Below, piece by piece: positions 45,902-55,714 of a DNA stretch of 64,000 nucleotides (its first letter is position 1; each line of letters starts with the position of its first letter). The stretch lies in assembly GCA_963739355.1 (NCBI GenBank), contig CAVUAD010000001.1, positions 372,001 to 436,000 of the forward strand, written 5' to 3'. Source of the DNA: JAWVFM01 sp963739355 (GTDB taxonomy: Bacteria; Actinomycetota; Thermoleophilia; Solirubrobacterales; 70-9). Position numbers and translations under genes: made by a program. Under the pieces are notes generated by a model. The model was given only the letters and a program-made list of their open reading frames with translations, did no database searches and had not been told where the DNA came from.

Positions 45902-46945
45902 GTGGCAGCGTCCCACGACTTCGCCTCCGACAACCACGCGGGCGCGCACCCGGAGGTCCTTGAGGCGCTCGCGCGGGCGAACCAGGGGCATGCGGGCTCC
46001 TATGGCGCCGACCCGTGGACCGAGCGGGCCCGGGATGTGATGCGCGAGCACTTCGGTCGCGACGCGCGGCCTTTCTTCGTCTTCAACGGAACGGCGGCCA
46101 ACGTCCTCTCGCTGGCCGCGATCACGAAACCGTTCGAGGCCGTGATCTGCGCCGAGACCGCGCACATGAACGTCGATGAATGCGGCGCTCCGGAGCGCAT
46201 CGCCGGCGTCAAGCTCCTGACCGTCGCCACCGAGCACGGCAAGCTCGGTCCGGACGACATCGGCCGCTGGGACGCGAAGCGCGGCGACGAGCACCACGTT
46301 CAGCCGCGTGTGGTGTCGATCACGCAGGCCACCGAGCTCGGCACCGTCTACTCGGTCGGGGAGGTCGGTGCGATCGCGGCGGCCGCTCATCAGCGCGAAA
46401 TGCTGCTTCATGTCGATGGCGCGCGGCTCGCGAACGCTGCGGCGGCGCTCGAGCAGCCGCTCGCGGCGTTCACGACGGCGGCGGGAGTCGACGTCGTTTC
46501 GTTCGGCGGGACGAAGAACGGCCTGGTCTTCGGAGACGCGGTGGTGTTCCTGCGGCCCGGACTTGCCGAGGAGTTCGAGTTCACGCGCAAGCAGGGGATG
46601 CAGCTTGCCTCGAAGATGCGCTTCGTCGCCGCCCAGTTTGAGGCGCTGTTGGAGGGCGACCTCTGGCGTGAGGGTGCGCGACACGCCAACGAAATGGCAG
46701 CGCGCCTCGCGGTGGCCGTCGAGGCCATCGACGGCGTCGAGATCACCCAGCCTGTCGAGGCCAACGCGGTCTTCGCAAAGCTCTCCCGCCCTGCGATTGA
46801 CCGGCTGCTCGACGAGCTGCCAGGAGAGCACCCGTTCTACATCTGGGACGACGCGACGAGCGAAGTCCGCTGGATGTGCTCGTGGGATACGACGCCTGAG
46901 GACGTGGACGCGTTTACCGGCGCGATCGCCGAGGCGACGCGCTAG
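45902..46945 (+). CDS. Low-specificity L-threonine aldolase-like PLP enzyme
   Basis: 347 residues from a GTG at 45902. It cleaves threonine or allo-threonine to glycine and acetaldehyde, or acts as a related beta-eliminating lyase. The N-terminus FASDNHAGAHPEVLEAL is typical. The PLP-binding region includes FNGTAANVLSL, HVDGARLANAAAAL (Asp172) and the Schiff-base Lys205 in SFGGTKNGLVFGDAVVF. High-GC codon use resumes here after the island. Preceded by a likely leaderless promoter. Confidence 0.9.
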   Translation: MAASHDFASDNHAGAHPEVLEALARANQGHAGSYGADPWTERARDVMREHFGRDARPFFVFNGTAANVLSLAAITKPFEAVICAETAHMNVDECGAPERIAGVKLLTVATEHGKLGPDDIGRWDAKRGDEHHVQPRVVSITQATELGTVYSVGEVGAIAAAAHQREMLLHVDGARLANAAAALEQPLAAFTTAAGVDVVSFGGTKNGLVFGDAVVFLRPGLAEEFEFTRKQGMQLASKMRFVAAQFEALLEGDLWREGARHANEMAARLAVAVEAIDGVEITQPVEANAVFAKLSRPAIDRLLDELPGEHPFYIWDDATSEVRWMCSWDTTPEDVDAFTGAIAEATR

Positions 46946-46995
46946 GTTCTTCAACTCCAGCCAGTCTCGTCAGGTGGGCAGCCTGAGCCAAAACG

Positions 46996-47033
46996 GCGAG
47001 GACTGGACGGATTGGCCTCACCGGAATGAGGCG
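46996..47033 (+). repeat. Short diverged repeat, copy 1 (copy 2 at 52346-52385)
   Basis: GCGAGGACTGGACGGATTGG with the following CCTCACC...GGCG matches GCGAGG-CCTGGACGAATTGG and CCATCACC...GGCG at 52346-52385, with three one-base gaps. Copy 1 precedes the truncated phosphatase-fold gene. Copy 2 precedes the second glycosylphosphotransferase, whose downstream neighbour is the full-length phosphatase-fold gene. Confidence 0.5.
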
Positions 47034-47069
47034 TAACAGAGCACGAGTCGGCGGACGCGCGCCGCCCGT

Positions 47070-47419
47070 CTTGTTGCCCCTACGCCTTGCCGGGCGAGGA
47101 CCCGTCGAACTGGCCGCGCATCTCCGGCGTCCACGGCGTTTTCAAGCGCCCCGGTAGCAACGACGCAGACGAACCGACGGAGCCGCGCGAGTTCTCCGAC
47201 CAGCATGAACTCGTCGAGCTCCGCGACCGCCAGATCGCGGCCGTCACGCATGTCGACGGCGTCTTCGCCCGGTTATTCGACCTGCTGCCGAGCGGTACGT
47301 GGGTCATCGTGACTTCGGACCACGGCGAGCTCTTCGGCGAGGACCGCTACTTCGGCCACGGGCCGATCATGCACGAGAAGGTCCACGAGGTCCCGTTCGT
47401 GGAGGGCGTGGTCCCCTAG
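47070..47419 (+). pseudogene. Truncated alkaline-phosphatase-fold (sulfatase-like) gene, C-terminal part
   Basis: CPYALPGEDPSNWPRISGVH, then GVFKRPGS, QIAAVTHVDGVFARLFDLLP and VIVTSDHGELFGEDRYFGHG, then VHEVPFVEGVVP closely copies the end of the gene at 54099-54955. The N-terminal half with the nucleophile is missing. It is open without shifts, but there is no real start (TTG at 47087 is in frame). It is one arm of a local duplication broken here and followed by a transposase relic. Confidence 0.8.
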
Positions 47420-47434
47420 ATGCTTGATTCCAAA

Positions 47435-47725
47435 TCAGCAGCAGTAAGCGGCGAAGCTGCGCTCCGGCCGCCCGATCTCGGCGTTGTGCCAAAGACCTGC
47501 GGCGAGGGCGAGTAGGCGAAGCCTGGCCCGGGTGCAAAGCCCGGCAGGGCGCGTGCCCCGTCGTGCCCGAGACCGACCTGGCCCTTGGAGGTCCAAAAAC
47601 ACTGACTCGATCCATTGGCGGATCCGGCCGAGCGAGCCGAAGCGGGGTGACTCGTCCTTGCCGTCGGCACGCAGGAAGCAGGCGCTGCAGCCGACGCTCT
47701 CAAGAGTCCGCGCTACCCCTTGCCG
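47435..47725 (-). mobile_element. Transposase C-terminal remnant (IS982/IS4-like DDE family)
   Basis: On the minus strand, spread over three frames: FLRADGKDESPRFGSLGRIR with QWIESVF, then WTSKGQVGLGHDGARALPG, then ARLRLLALAAGLWHNAEIGR with PERSFAAYCC and a TGA at 47437-47435. This is the usual end of a DDE transposase (RQxIESVFWxLKGQ...LLALAAxxWHN). The N-terminal catalytic residues and the IS ends are gone. The family is assigned from memory of such C-termini only. Confidence 0.6.
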
Positions 47726-47734
47726 CGGGTGGCT

Positions 47735-48490
47735 CTAGGGAGGCGGAGTTAGGCGCGGCGGCTTGCATCCTGTCGGCGCGCCCTGAATAAGGTCTCGCCA
47801 GCCGGCGGAGAGTAGAACCCGGCACTCTTCCCGCACGCCTGGATGCACCATGATCTCCACGTCCTCGTGCTTCGCGTCTGCAACGACGTGCTCAATCCCA
47901 ATGCCGCCAAGATCCGGATGGAGGTCGCGTAGCGAAACGAAGCGCATCGCAGAGTCGAACCTGTGCTTGATCCATCCGTTGATTAGGTAGCGGTATGCCC
48001 GGTTGGCGGACGGGCGTTCGCCTCGCTTGAATGTTTCGGATAGACGAAGCGATCGAACTCTCCCCAAGGCCGCAGTACCCAAGACCGTTGGATAAATCTG
48101 GACGTGCTGGTGTCCATCTGCATGAATTGGCTCGGCCCCGTAGAGCCGCTGGAACTCGTCGATCTGGTCTCCGATGCAAACATTGAGCGATCGATATTCG
48201 AGCGGATCGAAAATGAATCGGCGCCACCCGGCGCGTGTGAAATAAGCAGCCGCCGCTTTTTGTCGCCCACGTACCGCATCCGCTGTCGTCACATCGGTGA
48301 ATCTAGTGGTCAGATTCACGTGGAGTCCAACCGGCAGGCGAACTCTCTTCGCCAGGGCCGCTGCTCGAGCACTGTCCTCCATGTGCACCATTGCTGAGCA
48401 GCACGTAATTAGTCCATCCCCCCAGCATTCGAGAATTGCATCTGTTATGTCAGGCCTCAAGCCCCAGTCGTCGGCGTTTATTGTCAGCAT
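47735..48490 (-). CDS. ChbG/YdjC-like carbohydrate deacetylase, copy 1
   Basis: 251 residues from the ATG at 48490, which lies about seven bases after AGGGGG; an ATG at 48496 is too close to it. The metal and catalytic motifs are TINADDWGLRPDITDAI, GLHVNLTTRF, the His motif HADGHQHVQIYP and VEIMVHPGVREE. Family members remove N-acetyl groups from chito-oligosaccharides or related sugars. It is closely related to the gene at 56930-57694 along its whole length, with a shared flank (GCTACCCCTTGCCG) after the stop. Here it probably acts on a glycan precursor. Confidence 0.9.
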   Translation of the reverse strand: MLTINADDWGLRPDITDAILECWGDGLITCCSAMVHMEDSARAAALAKRVRLPVGLHVNLTTRFTDVTTADAVRGRQKAAAAYFTRAGWRRFIFDPLEYRSLNVCIGDQIDEFQRLYGAEPIHADGHQHVQIYPTVLGTAALGRVRSLRLSETFKRGERPSANRAYRYLINGWIKHRFDSAMRFVSLRDLHPDLGGIGIEHVVADAKHEDVEIMVHPGVREECRVLLSAGWRDLIQGAPTGCKPPRLTPPP

Positions 48491-48678
48491 CGTCATTCCC
48501 CCTGTCCAAGGCCCCTGCTAGCCAAGCGCACGGAATTTGCGCTGCGATCAAGGGCCACTTTGTTGCTCATGGATGAGACCTCGCTGGGGTCGTCGGCGAT
48601 TCGAGGTGGCGCTTCGAGCCAACGGGCTTTCCGCCTAACGTGAGTATCCGGAAGGCGCTAGATGCTCGCCGCGCCACC

Positions 48679-49847
48679 TTAGGTTGTGCGTAGCGCAGCC
48701 GGCAACTCCGTCTCAACCGCTGGCGTCGCCGCGTGGACCTCTGATGGCTCCGCCCCGGGGGCCGGCGGCTTGCGGAACCAACGGGTCCGCAGCCTCAGCG
48801 CCGGTCGCTCGACGACGTAGTAACTAATGAGGGAGACGAGGACGGCTACAACGATGGCCGCAACGACAAGTTCGGCGGTGCCTAGGTCGGTGTGGGAATT
48901 GAGTGACTGGGCAATCGGAAAGTGCCAGAGGTACAGGCTGTAGGACGCCACGCCGATCAGTCCCAGCACGCGCAGGTCCAGTAGCCGACGGAACGGAGAG
49001 GCGTCGCGGGCGGACAGGACCACACTTGCGATCAGGAGTCCCGATGCGGGCGCGAGCAGCAGCTGAGACCACTTGAGAGCAGCGACGCCGACGATCGCGA
49101 GCACGGCGGCGCCCGCAATACAGGTCCACGCATCGAGCCGTCGCAGCTTCCGGCCCTGCGCGGCGAGCAGAGCGAGAAGCAGGCCCGGCACGAAGTTCAT
49201 GAACGTGGCGGGAAAGGAGTACTCCCACCGCCGATCCAAGTGATCGGCGCCGTGCACTTTGCCCAGCCAGATCGCGGCGCTTGCCGCGCCGAGGACGAGG
49301 ATCGCGCCCGCCGCCCGCGTGGCCGACCCCCGGCTGGCCCTCGCTACTGCGTATGCCAGGAGCGGCAGGAGCACGTAGAACTGCACCTCGACGGCCACGG
49401 ACCACATTGAGGGGTCCAGGGTGTTGACCGTGCTCCTGAAGAAGGACTCCGTGAAGGTTGCGAACCGGAGCCATTGCTCGAAGGAGCCCCCGTGGGCGTT
49501 GAGGACAAGCAGGACGGCGACCGCGACGTAGTAGAGGGGAAGGATCCGGACCGCTCGGTTCATTGCGTACTTGCCGAGCTCAATCCCCTGGCCACCGACG
49601 AAGTCGCGCCGCGCAAACGGCAGGTAGAGCAGGTAGCCGCTCAGCGCGAAGAAGAGCCACACGCCGAACGTTCCGGCGGCGGCCAGGTGCGCCTTCAGCC
49701 CGGCCTGCTGGAATCGCCGTTGCGAGCCCGTTGGAGTGGAACACGACCACGCCGAGCGCCGCCAGCGCTCGGAGCGACTCGATCTGGATCGAGCGCGGCT
49801 TCTCCTGCCTGGGAGATCTCTCCCAGCGGCGGGGCGTCCCTACCCAC
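48679..49847 (-). CDS. Membrane acyltransferase (OafA-like) A, frameshifts near the 5' end
   Basis: The N-terminus reads SIQIESLRALAALGVVVFHS with the catalytic His. A shift near 49710 leads to AGLKAHLAAAGTFGVWLFF, then ALSGYLLYLPFARRDF and RAVRILPLYYVAVAVLLVL. Later come MWSVAVEVQFYVLLPLLAYA and IGVASYSLYLWHFPIAQSL, about ten helices in all. A second shift lies in the first 20 codons near the GTG at 49847, which overlaps the stop of acyltransferase B. It would O-acylate a surface glycan. Confidence 0.78.
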
Positions 49848-51003
49848 CGGCAGCGGGCGCTTCGGACACCGCCGTGCCCACAGAAGGGGCGGGCTCGAGG
49901 CCCGGGGCGGGTTGCGTGCCGCGGCTTGAGGCCCACCAGCGGCTGCGCAGCCTGAGCGCCGGACGCTCGACGACGAGGTAACTGGCGCCCGGCGATCGTA
50001 AGGCAGAGCGCTCAGCGAGACGAGCGTGAGCGGGAACAGGCCGAGGGCCGTATGCGCCCCCAGGGACAGCACGATCGGGAAGTGCCAGATGTAGAGGCTG
50101 TACGAGGAGATGCCGATCAGGCCGAGGATCCGTAGGTCGAGCGCGCGGTTGAGGGCGCCTGCTCGGTCTGCGAGATCGGCAGCACGACGGCGGCGATCAA
50201 GAGCGCCGAGGCGGGTGCGCAAAGCACTTGGGCCCAGGAGATACTGTCGACCGCGGCCATGTACAGGCCGAGTGCCATTAGCGCGAATGGCCAGGCGGGC
50301 GGAAGCCGCAGCCGATCGGCGCGGGCGTGCGACCAGGGCCAGTAGCAGACCCGGGACGAAGTTCATGAACGTGGCGGGAAGCGAGTACTCGAACCGGCGG
50401 TCGAGCGGCGCATGGGCGGTGTGGACCTTGAGCCACCAGAAGCCGAAGCTGACGATGCCAAGCGCGAGGAGCATCACCGCCGCGCGCCCGGCAGAACCGC
50501 GCGCAAGGCGACCGATGGCAAGTGCAAGGAGCGGCAGCAACGCGTAGAACTGGATCTCGACGACGACCGACCACATGGGTCCGTCGACGGTCCCGACCGT
50601 CGACTGCGAGAAGGATTCCGTGAAGGTCGCGAAGTGCAGCCACTGGCCCGTCGTACCCGCCACCTTCGTTGACCACCATGAACAGGACGAGCGCGAAGTA
50701 GTAGAGGGGGAGGATCCGGAGGATGCGGTTCGCGGCGTAGCGTCCGTAGTCCACGCCGCCCGCGGTGGAGAAATCACGCCTGGCGAATGGCAGGTAGAGC
50801 AGGTAGCCACTCAGCGCGAAGAAGAGCCATACGCCATAGCCGCCGGAGAGCCCCAGCCGCGACCCGAAGGTGGAGAAATCGCTGCCCCGGGCGACCAGGT
50901 AGCAGTGACCAACGACCACGCCCAGCGCCGCGAGCGCGCGTAGGGACTCCACTCTGAGCGAGCGGGTCTCGCCGGCCTGATTGATCGCCGGAGCCTGTAC
51001 CAC
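49840..51003 (-). CDS. Membrane acyltransferase (OafA-like) B, several frameshifts
   Basis: It starts near the GTG at 51003 (GAGGGG upstream) with INQAGETRSLRVESLRALAA and GVVVGHCYLVARG. Then GYGVWLFFALSGYLLYLPF, a shift near 50655, HFATFTESFSQSTVGTVDG and MWSVVVEIQFYALLPLLALA. Further shifts near 50270 and 50165 bracket LRLPPAWPFALMALGLYMAA, and another near 50000 precedes SYLVVERPALRLRSRWW. The stop is TAG at 49842-49840. The order of pieces equals acyltransferase A, its tandem relative. Open reading through every shift suggests sequence error. Confidence 0.7.
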
Positions 51004-51114
51004 CCGTGCCCCTCGGCTTTCCACCAGGCTCGCCACCCTAGAGGCCCCCTCCGGCGCGTGCGCCGGTAGCCGTGACGGCGCCCGGGCCCCACGCCCCGCG
51101 TAGGCTTTCGCGAC

Positions 51115-52317
51115 GTGAAGCCCCGGCAAACGTCCAGTCGGCCTTCCTCGCCTCGGATGGTCCTTTGGTTCCTGTGGAGCGCGTCGGTGGGGCTGGGGAA
51201 CGTCACCTGCGTTTACCTGCTCACACTCGTCTTAACGGCACTGCGGGTCACGCAGCCGCCCTGCGAGCGGCGAAGCACCAGCTTCGCCGTGCTCGTCCCC
51301 GCGCACAACGAGGAGGCGAACATCGGACCGACGGTGCGAGCGCTGCGCTCGATGGACTACCCGGAGGAGATGTTCGAGGTGCTCGTCGTCGCCGACAACT
51401 GCGACGACGCGACCGCGGCTGTGGCGCGCGCGGCCGGAGCCACGGTCTGGGGGCGAGACGCCGCGGAGGAGCAGCGGGGCGGAAAGGGAGCGGCCCTAGA
51501 GTGGGGAATCTCTCGCGTCCTCCGCGAGCGCGCGGTGGACGCGGTCGCAATCGTCGACGCGGACTGTGCTGCGTCGTCAAACCTGCTCGCTGCCCTCGCC
51601 GGCGGCCTGGAGTCGGCTCCGGCCGCACAGGCGAGCAACGTGGTGGCCAACCCGGAAACCCCTGTGGCGGCGCTGCGCTTCGCGGGTTTCGCGCTCATGA
51701 ACACGGCGCGACCGCTGGGCAAGCAGGCACTCGGCCTTTCCAGCGGCCTGTTCGGGACCGGCATGGCGTTCAAGACGGACTGGCTTGCAGAGCATCCGTG
51801 GCGCGCGTCGGGCCTTGCCGAGGACGCCGAGTATCATCTCGCAGTCGTGAGGGCGGGCGGAAGGGCGGCGTTCTGTCCGACCGGGTCCGTCAGCTCGCCC
51901 ATGCCTGCGACCCACGCCGACGCGGCCTCCCAGCAGCGGCGCTGGGAGGGCGGGCGCCTGGAGCTCGCGGGCTCCATCGGGTCCGTGTGGACGGACGGGC
52001 TGCGGCGCCGGGACCCCGTGAGGCTCCACGCCGCGGCGGAGATGCTCGTGCCGCCGCAGAGCCTGCTCGCCGCCCTGAGCGCGGTGGGGATCGCGGCGGC
52101 GGGGCTCCTGCGCTCGAGGGCCGCGCTGATGGCCGCGGCCGGAACCCTGCTCCTCCAGGCCGCCTGCGTGGCCGGCGCGCTGCGGGTTGCGAACGCGCCC
52201 GCGTCGGTCTACCGCGCGCTTCCCCGGGCCGGCCCGCTCATCCTCCGCAAGCTCTGGATCTATGCGGAGCTGGCGCTTGGCCGCCGCCCCCGGTCGTGGG
52301 TGCGAACCGGGCGCTGA
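51115..52317 (+). CDS. Membrane glycosyltransferase family 2 (processive-type fold)
   Basis: 400 residues from the GTG at 51115. TM1 is about 20-43. The GT2 core has FAVLVPAHNEEANIGPTVRA, EVLVVADNCDDATAAVA, KGAALEWGISRVL, the DXD-like AIVDADCAASSNLL, GTGMAFKTDWLAEHPWRA with GLAEDAEYHLAVVRAG (TED-like) and QQRRWEGGR (QxxRW). Two C-terminal helices follow. The QxxRW motif and helix layout match cellulose/hyaluronan-synthase-like enzymes. No frameshift is seen in this gene although its neighbours have many. Confidence 0.88.
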   Translation: MKPRQTSSRPSSPRMVLWFLWSASVGLGNVTCVYLLTLVLTALRVTQPPCERRSTSFAVLVPAHNEEANIGPTVRALRSMDYPEEMFEVLVVADNCDDATAAVARAAGATVWGRDAAEEQRGGKGAALEWGISRVLRERAVDAVAIVDADCAASSNLLAALAGGLESAPAAQASNVVANPETPVAALRFAGFALMNTARPLGKQALGLSSGLFGTGMAFKTDWLAEHPWRASGLAEDAEYHLAVVRAGGRAAFCPTGSVSSPMPATHADAASQQRRWEGGRLELAGSIGSVWTDGLRRRDPVRLHAAAEMLVPPQSLLAALSAVGIAAAGLLRSRAALMAAAGTLLLQAACVAGALRVANAPASVYRALPRAGPLILRKLWIYAELALGRRPRSWVRTGR

Positions 52318-52345
52318 GCGCACCGGCGGCTCGCAGCGCGAACGG

Positions 52346-52385
52346 GCGAGGCCCTGGACGAATTGGCCATCACCCAAACGGGGCG
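52346..52385 (+). repeat. Short diverged repeat, copy 2 (copy 1 at 46996-47033)
   Basis: It pairs with 46996-47033 as described there and lies about 110 bases before the start of the second glycosylphosphotransferase gene. It may be a leftover of the duplication or a shared upstream element. Confidence 0.5.
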
Positions 52386-52493
52386 GGGTGGGCTTCGAAC
52401 CGGCGCATCGGGGGCCGCGATTTAGTTTGCTTTGGCGGCGCCAGGCGAACGGAGTTCACGCCGGCGAGGGGCACAGGCTTAAGGAGGCACACT

Positions 52494-54082
52494 CTGAGGC
52501 GATTCTTGAACCGACCGCTGATCCGCATCCGCGGATCGGTCCTGGCGACAACCGGGGCGCTGTCCGGGCGCGGTGGGCCGATGTCGCAGCCGCGGGAGGT
52601 CGGCGTAACGCTGCCTGAGCTTCCGTTCGAGGCCGAGGGCCTCCCCGCTGCCGTCGATACGGGGCTCGAGGTCGCTCACCTTCGGGAGCTCCTGCCGGAG
52701 GTCGACGAGGCGGCGACCAAGCACGTTGCCGCCCGCCGCGACGCGGCCTTCCGCCGGCTCCTCGCGCTGGCTGACCTGCTCAGCGCCGGCGCCGCGCTGG
52801 CCGTGGTCCAGAGCCTCACCGACTACGGGAGCCGGTACTCGCTCTTCTATCTCGGGTTGCCGATCGTCGTCCTGATCAGCAAGGCGATCGGGCTCTACGA
52901 CCGCGAGGAGCTCGTGGTCGCCAAGACGACGCTCAACGAGACGCCGTCGCTGTTCCAGCTCGCGACCCTCTACACGCTGCTGATCACGGTCCTCGCTCCG
53001 AGCCTCCTCGGGCGCCCGCTCGAGACGGCCACGATCCTCGAGCTCTGGGGCTTCCTGTTCCTCGGCGTGATCGCGGGCCGCCTCGCTCGCGCGGCGCTTC
53101 GGCCGGCAGATCACGCCCTCCGAGCGCTGCCTCGTCCTCGGCAACCAGGCCCAGGCCGTGGGCGCGCAGGCCAAGTTCTCCAACCACGACGGCCTCCACG
53201 CGCGCGATCGTCGCCTACCTGCCGTTCGGCGAGTTCGAGCTCAGCCGCCCGCGCGCGACCGAGTCCGCGTTCGCCCGCTACATCGCCGAGCGCGACATCC
53301 ATCGCGTGATCATCGCCCACGGCGACTCGTCGGAGAGCGTGCTCGAGGCGGTGCGCTACTTCAAGGCCTACCACCTGAAGGTCAGCGTGCTGCCGAGCCT
53401 CCTCGACGCGGTCGGCTCCAGCGTCGAGTTCGACGAGATCCACGGGACCACCCTGCTCGGCGTCAGGACCTTCGGGCTCTCCCGCTCCTCGCAGGCGCTC
53501 AAGCGGGCGTTCGACATCGTCGGCGCGGCCGCCCTGCTCCTCGTCTCGAGCCCCGCTCTCCTCGCGATCGCCGCCGCGATCAAGCTCGGCTCCCGCGGGC
53601 CCGTCGCTCTTCAAGCAGACGCGGGTCGGGCCGCGACGGCAACCGGTTCACGATGCTCAAGTTCCGGACGATGCGCAACGGCGCGGAGGAGCGCGCGCGC
53701 CGAGCTCGAGCGCAGAACGAGACCGCCGGCCTCTTCAAGCTCCGCAGACGACCCGCGCGTGACCCGCGATCGGGCGACACCTGCGCCGCACCTCGCTCGA
53801 CGAGCTTCCGCAGCTCATCAACGTGCTGCGCGGCGAGATGAGCCTCGTCGGCCCGCGGCCGCTGGTCGTCGAGGAGGACGCGCAGGTGGAGGGCTGGCAC
53901 CGCGACCGCCTCCAGCTGAAGCCGGGATGACCGGCGCCTGGCAGATCATGGGGTCCACGCGCGTGCCGCTCGAGGAGATGGCGGTGATGGACTACCTGTA
54001 CATCGTCAACTGGTCGCCCTGGTCGGACGCGAAGATCCTCCTGCGGACCGTCCGCCACGTCCTCGGCCGTCGCGGGCTCTAG
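52494..54082 (+). CDS. Second undecaprenyl-phosphate glycosylphosphotransferase, CTG start, several frameshifts
   Basis: A strong ribosome site AAGGAGG (52481-52487) lies six bases before CTG at 52494, in frame with RRFLNRPLIRIRGS and the rest, so CTG is the best start. Membrane helices (LFYLGLPIVVLISKAIGLYD onward) are followed by shifts near 53105, 53190, 53615 and around 53700-53785 that link TPSERCLVLGNQAQAVG, YIAERDIHRVIIAHGDSSES, KRAFDIVGAAALLLVSS, MLKFRTMRNGAEE, RTSLDELPQLINVLRGEMS and LVGPRPLVVEEDAQ. Same family and role as 32891-34435, for a second polymer or a second initiating sugar. Confidence 0.78.
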
Positions 54083-54098
54083 GGCCTAAGCTCCGACC

Positions 54099-54955
54099 GT
54101 GTCAAGCGCCGAGCGCCCGAGGCCGCGTGACCTCGTCATCGTCGTCCTCGACAGCCTGCGCTACGACTCGTGGGTCGCGGCCGCGCCCGCCGAACCTCGC
54201 GGCGCTCGGGCCGGTCGAGCGGCGCTGGAGCTACGCGAGCTGGACCGCGCCCTCGCACTACAACCTCCTGATGGGGCTCCTGCCGCACACCTCGCCCGCC
54301 GGAGGTCTACGCGTCGGAGTACTACAAGCGCGACTTCATGCGGTACTCGGAGCGCCTGGGAGTGGAGGGCATCGAGTTCAAGCGCTTCCTGCCGTCGATC
54401 TTCCTGCCGACGTTCCTGCGCTCGCTCGGCTACCGGACCCACGCCCTGGTCTCGATGCCCGTGCTGAACCCGCAGACGGTCCTCAACCGCGACTTCGACA
54501 CCTACGAGCTGATGCCGACCCACAACGACATGGCCGCGATGCTGGCGCAGGCTGCGCTTCAGCGACGAGCCGCCCGAGCTTCTACCTGCTGAACGTGGGC
54601 GAGACCCACTACCCGTACGCGCTGCCCGGGCGAGGACCCCGCGACCTGGCCGCGGATCTCCGGCGTCCACGGGGTCTTCAAGCGACTCGGCTCCGACGAG
54701 TCCCGACGACCCGACCGAGCCGCAGGAGTTCTTCGACCAGGACAAGCTCGCCGAGCTTCGCGACCGCCAGATCGAGGCCGTCGGCTACCTGGACGGGGTC
54801 TTCGCGCGGCTCTTCGACCTCTGCCGAGCGGCACCTGGGTGATCGTCACCTCAGACCACGGCGAGCTGTTCGGCGAGGACCGCTACTTCGGCCACGGGCC
54901 GATCATGCACGAGAAGGTCCACGAGGTCCCGTTCGTCGAGGGCGTGGTGCCCTAG
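54099..54955 (+). CDS. Alkaline-phosphatase-superfamily (sulfatase-like) enzyme, Thr at the nucleophile site, many frameshifts
   Basis: Joined over at least six one-base shifts: DLVIVVLDSLRYDSWVAAAP (metal-binding Asp), RWSYASWTAPSHYNLLMGLL, VEGIEFKRFLPSIFLPTFLR, YELMPTHNDMAAML, FYLLNVGETHYPYALPG and WVIVTSDHGELFGEDRYFGH (metal-binding Asp-His). The sulfatase motif C/S-x-P-x-R reads T-A-P-S-H here, so a formylglycine-type sulfatase is unlikely. A Thr nucleophile is typical of phosphotransferases of this superfamily. No membrane helices are seen. A truncated close copy lies at 47070-47419. Confidence 0.72.
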
Positions 54956-54996
54956 GCCCGTGTCCGCTGGGCGGCCGCTGTACCGTGGCGCGTCCT

Positions 54997-55710
54997 ATGG
55001 TCACCGGGGGCGCGCGGAGGTTCTGGGATCGAAGAGCTCGGGAGAACGCCCTCTTCTTCGTCGACAACCGCCTGGATTACGTGGTCCCGGACGAGGAGTA
55101 CTTCTGGTCCAGCGGCGAGGACGTGCTCGACTCGATGTTGGGCCTCGCCGGCGTCGAGATCCGGCCGGCCGATCGCGTGCTCGACATCGGCTGCGGAGTC
55201 GGGCGGGTGACCAGAGCGCTCGCGCCCCGCGCTGCCGGCGTCGTGGCCCTCGACGTCTCGCCCGAGATGCTCAAGCGCGCGCGAGAGCTGAATCCCGGCC
55301 TGGACAACGTCGATTGGGTCCAGGGCGACGGCGTGAGCCTGCGTCCCCTCGAGGACGCCTCGATCGACGGGTGCTTCTCCCACGTCGTGTTCCAGCACAT
55401 CGCGGATCCCGAGATCACGCTTGGCTACGTCCGTGAGATCGGGCGAGTGCTCAAGCCGGGCGGATGGGCCCTGGTGCAGGTCTCGACGGATCCCGGAGTT
55501 CACCGCCGGCCCGGCGTCGGCGGCGTGCGGCAGCTCCTGCGGGTCGCGCTCGGGCGCGCGCCGCGCGGCACGAACTCCCCGGAGTGGGTCGGCTCCCCCG
55601 TCGGCATGCCCGGCCTGCGAGCGGCGGCGAGCGACGGCGGGCTCGAGATCGTGAGGCTCTTCGAGGCGGGGACCCAGTACACGACGATGTACGCCCGCAG
55701 GCGCTCCTGA
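54997..55710 (+). CDS. SAM-dependent methyltransferase (class I)
   Basis: 237 residues from the ATG at 54997. The SAM site is DRVLDIGCGVGRVTRALAPR (motif I), VALDVSPEMLKRARE (motif II), DNVDWVQGDGVSLRPLED and DGCFSHVVFQHIADPEITLG, then IGRVLKPGGWALVQVS. No substrate domain is recognisable. Between a phosphatase-fold gene and a GT4 gene it probably methylates a sugar or caps a glycan chain. It has no frameshift, and its stop is four bases before the GT4 start. Confidence 0.88.
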   Translation: MVTGGARRFWDRRARENALFFVDNRLDYVVPDEEYFWSSGEDVLDSMLGLAGVEIRPADRVLDIGCGVGRVTRALAPRAAGVVALDVSPEMLKRARELNPGLDNVDWVQGDGVSLRPLEDASIDGCFSHVVFQHIADPEITLGYVREIGRVLKPGGWALVQVSTDPGVHRRPGVGGVRQLLRVALGRAPRGTNSPEWVGSPVGMPGLRAAASDGGLEIVRLFEAGTQYTTMYARRRS

Positions 55711-55714
55711 GGCA

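Noticed and set aside
47018..47307. Minus-strand frames opposite the truncated phosphatase-fold gene
   Set aside because: They mirror the plus-strand copy of a known protein and have no motifs of their own.
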